DNA from: Clostridiales bacterium
GTDB taxonomy: Bacteria; Bacillota; Clostridia; Lutisporales; Lutisporaceae
NCBI GenBank assembly: GCA_012842725.1
Contig: DUSG01000035.1
Coordinates: forward strand, 1-14,959
Reading direction: 5' to 3'
Length of the DNA: 14,959 nt
This document shows positions 13,565 to 14,959 of the stretch, piece by piece. Position 1 is the first letter of the stretch. Each line of letters begins with the position of its first letter. The position numbers and the translations under genes were made by a program. The notes under the pieces are model-generated. The model did no database searches and was not told where the DNA came from. It saw only the letters and a list, made by a program, of their open reading frames with translations.

Positions 13565-14134
13565 ATGTATAGTGAAAGAGCAAGAACAATTTTTTCTGTA
13601 AGAAAGCTTGTTATTACAGGTATGTTGGCCGGTGTATCCATATTATTGGGAAGCACCCCGCTAGGTTTTATACCTGTAGGTCCAACCAAAGCCACAATAA
13701 TGCACTTACCTGTAATTATCGGGGCAATTATGGAAGGACCTGTGGTAGCAGTAGGTATTGGGCTTATATTCGGAGTTTTCAGTATGATTCAGGCAGTGAT
13801 GGCGCCGACAGTTATATCTTTTGTGTTTTTAAATCCTTTAGTGGCTGTATTGCCAAGGGTTCTTATAGGTATAACAGCCTACTATACCTATAAAGCTACC
13901 AAAAGTGCAGCAGCATCAGCAGCAGTAGGAACTCTGACAAACACAGTAGGTGTTTTAGGTATGATTTATGTTCTATATGGTGCTCAATTTGCAGCAGCAA
14001 TGGGACAGGATCAGACTAAAGCAGCGGCTTTATTGTTAGGAATAGCTACAACTAACGGCATACCTGAAGTAATTGTTGCTGTAGTAGTTGTAACTGCGGT
14101 GGTTTCTGCACTTAAAAGAATAAGGAAACTATAA
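13565..14134 (+). CDS. panT: ECF transporter substrate-binding (S) component, probably pantothenate-specific (PanT-like)
   Basis: An integral membrane vitamin-binding S component of an energy-coupling factor transporter. The 189 residues give about five or six membrane segments (roughly 13-30, 45-56, 58-78, 83-108, 114-138 and 162-184). Family-typical pieces are LGSTPLGFIPVGPTKATIMHLPVIIGAI (28-55, split as LGSTPLGFIPVGP then TKATIMHLPVIIGAI), FGVFSMIQA and FLNPLVAVLPRVLIGITAYY. No ATPase (EcfA) or EcfT gene is nearby, so it would use a shared module encoded elsewhere. The substrate cannot be read from the protein alone. Pantothenate is inferred from the downstream coaX and the pan-like leader; folate or another vitamin is possible. 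A hairpin follows the stop by one base, so expression may be partly uncoupled from coaX. Confidence 0.75.
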   Translation: MYSERARTIFSVRKLVITGMLAGVSILLGSTPLGFIPVGPTKATIMHLPVIIGAIMEGPVVAVGIGLIFGVFSMIQAVMAPTVISFVFLNPLVAVLPRVLIGITAYYTYKATKSAAASAAVGTLTNTVGVLGMIYVLYGAQFAAAMGQDQTKAAALLLGIATTNGIPEVIVAVVVVTAVVSALKRIRKL

Positions 14135-14135
14135 G

Positions 14136-14165
14136 AACCAGGCTAAAGGCCTGGTTTTGTATTTA
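14136..14165 (+). terminator. Intercistronic hairpin/terminator between panT and coaX
   Basis: AACCAGGC (14136-14143) pairs perfectly with GCCTGGTT (14149-14156) around a TAAAG loop, followed by TTTTG and further T-rich sequence (TATTTATATTT). The stem is strong but the T run is short and interrupted, so termination may be partial, leaving read-through into coaX. Confidence 0.7.
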
Positions 14166-14192
14166 TATTTATGGGATAAGGAGTGTTGTTTT

Positions 14193-14959
14193 ATGATATT
14201 GGTTATAGATGTGGGAAATACCAATACAGTACTGGGGATTTATAAGGATAAGAAACTTTTGGATTATTGGAGAATAGGTACAGAGGTTCATAAAACCAGT
14301 GACGAATACGGTATGATAATAAATCAGTTATTCAACTATTCAAATTATAAAATGTCTGACATAAGCCAAGTGGTCATGTCTTCCGTTGTTCCTCCTGTTA
14401 TGTATACATTGGAGCACATGGCAAGAAAATATTTAAAGTGCGAACCGATTGTAGTAGGTCCCGGCACTAAAACAGGCATCAATATAAAATATGATAACCC
14501 AAAAGAAGTAGGAGCCGATAGAATCGTAAATGCAGTTGCAGGATATGAGCTTTACGGAGGTCCTTTGATTATAGTGGATTTTGGAACAGCTACTACTTAT
14601 TGCGCCATATCGAAGAACGGAGAATATTTGGGGGGAGCCATATCACCTGGGATACAGATATCCATGGATGCTTTATTTCAAAAAACTGCGAAGTTGCCAA
14701 AAGTAGAATTGGTAAAACCGGAAACCGTAATATGCAAAAACACGGTAAATAGCATCCAATCAGGAATAATTTACGGATATATAGGTCAGGTAGATTATAT
14801 TGTAAAGAGGATGAAAAAAGAAATGGGAGATGAGAACACCAAAGTGGTTGCCACCGGAGGATTGGCAAAACTTATTGCATCAGAATCGGAAACCATTCAA
14901 ATCATAAATAGCCTATTAACTCTTGAAGGTTTGAGAATAATATATGAAAAGAATAAATA
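14193..14959 (+). CDS. coaX: Type III pantothenate kinase CoaX (runs to window edge)
   Basis: Phosphorylates pantothenate with ATP, the first step of CoA synthesis; type III enzymes need K+ or NH4+ and are not inhibited by CoA. From ATG 14193, 255 codons are readable: the P-loop-like DVGNTNTVLGIY (6-17), the pantothenate region GPGTKTGINIKYDNP (89-103), GADR (107-110) with the catalytic Asp109, the ATP-binding IVDFGTATT (127-135), GGAISPGI (147-154) and TGGLA (221-225). The family is usually about 255-260 residues. The window ends with TA, the first two bases of codon 256, which would be a stop if A or G follows, so the protein is probably complete. The ribosome binding site AAGGAG (about 14178-14183) is about 10 nt from the ATG. 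Pairing with the PanT-like transporter fits uptake followed by trapping of the vitamin. Confidence 0.94.
   Translation, partial: MILVIDVGNTNTVLGIYKDKKLLDYWRIGTEVHKTSDEYGMIINQLFNYSNYKMSDISQVVMSSVVPPVMYTLEHMARKYLKCEPIVVGPGTKTGINIKYDNPKEVGADRIVNAVAGYELYGGPLIIVDFGTATTYCAISKNGEYLGGAISPGIQISMDALFQKTAKLPKVELVKPETVICKNTVNSIQSGIIYGYIGQVDYIVKRMKKEMGDENTKVVATGGLAKLIASESETIQIINSLLTLEGLRIIYEKNK

Overview
The window is AT-rich DNA from a low-GC, Firmicutes-type bacterium, most likely an anaerobic clostridium or a Tissierella/Sedimentibacter-like amino-acid fermenter. The grounds are the tilS-hpt-ftsH gene order, strong AGGAGG-type ribosome binding sites, a TTG start, formate-tetrahydrofolate ligase, a Na+-pumping methylmalonyl-CoA decarboxylase and a type III pantothenate kinase. 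The genus is an inference. Every gene I accept is on the + strand.

Layout. (1) 1-4794 is housekeeping: the 3' part of tilS, then hpt, ftsH (TTG start, own promoter) and fhs, closed by a strong terminator at 4818-4842. (2) 4843-5199 is a largely non-coding gap with two candidate promoters and one doubtful 36-codon ORF. (3) 5200-12264 is a tight eight-gene operon: methylmalonyl-CoA mutase large and small subunits, meaB, methylmalonyl-CoA epimerase, then decarboxylase subunits alpha (mmdA), delta (mmdD/oadG-like), the biotin carrier (mmdC) and the membrane beta subunit (mmdB). It ends at a perfect 12-bp terminator hairpin. (4) 12315-14959 carries cofactor genes: birA, a PanT-like ECF S component and coaX, which runs to the last base of the window.

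How they work together. The operon encodes interconversion of succinyl-CoA and propionyl-CoA. The B12 mutase (guarded by MeaB) and the epimerase pass methylmalonyl-CoA to the biotin decarboxylase, which couples CO2 release to Na+ export. BirA, next door, would attach biotin to MmdC Lys100. The ECF component and CoaX would supply pantothenate and its phosphorylated form for CoA.

The most interesting signal is not a gene. The ECF leader (13476-13553) holds two consecutive hairpins of the same unusual design, each with one bulged A on the 5' arm and one on the 3' arm. The first begins where a good promoter would start transcription and the second abuts the ribosome binding site. As I recall it, this is the architecture of the 'pan' RNA motif. 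If so, it supports a pantothenate role for the transporter and points to RNA-level control of panT. I found no mobile element, CRISPR array, tRNA or rRNA, and no convincing new protein system.
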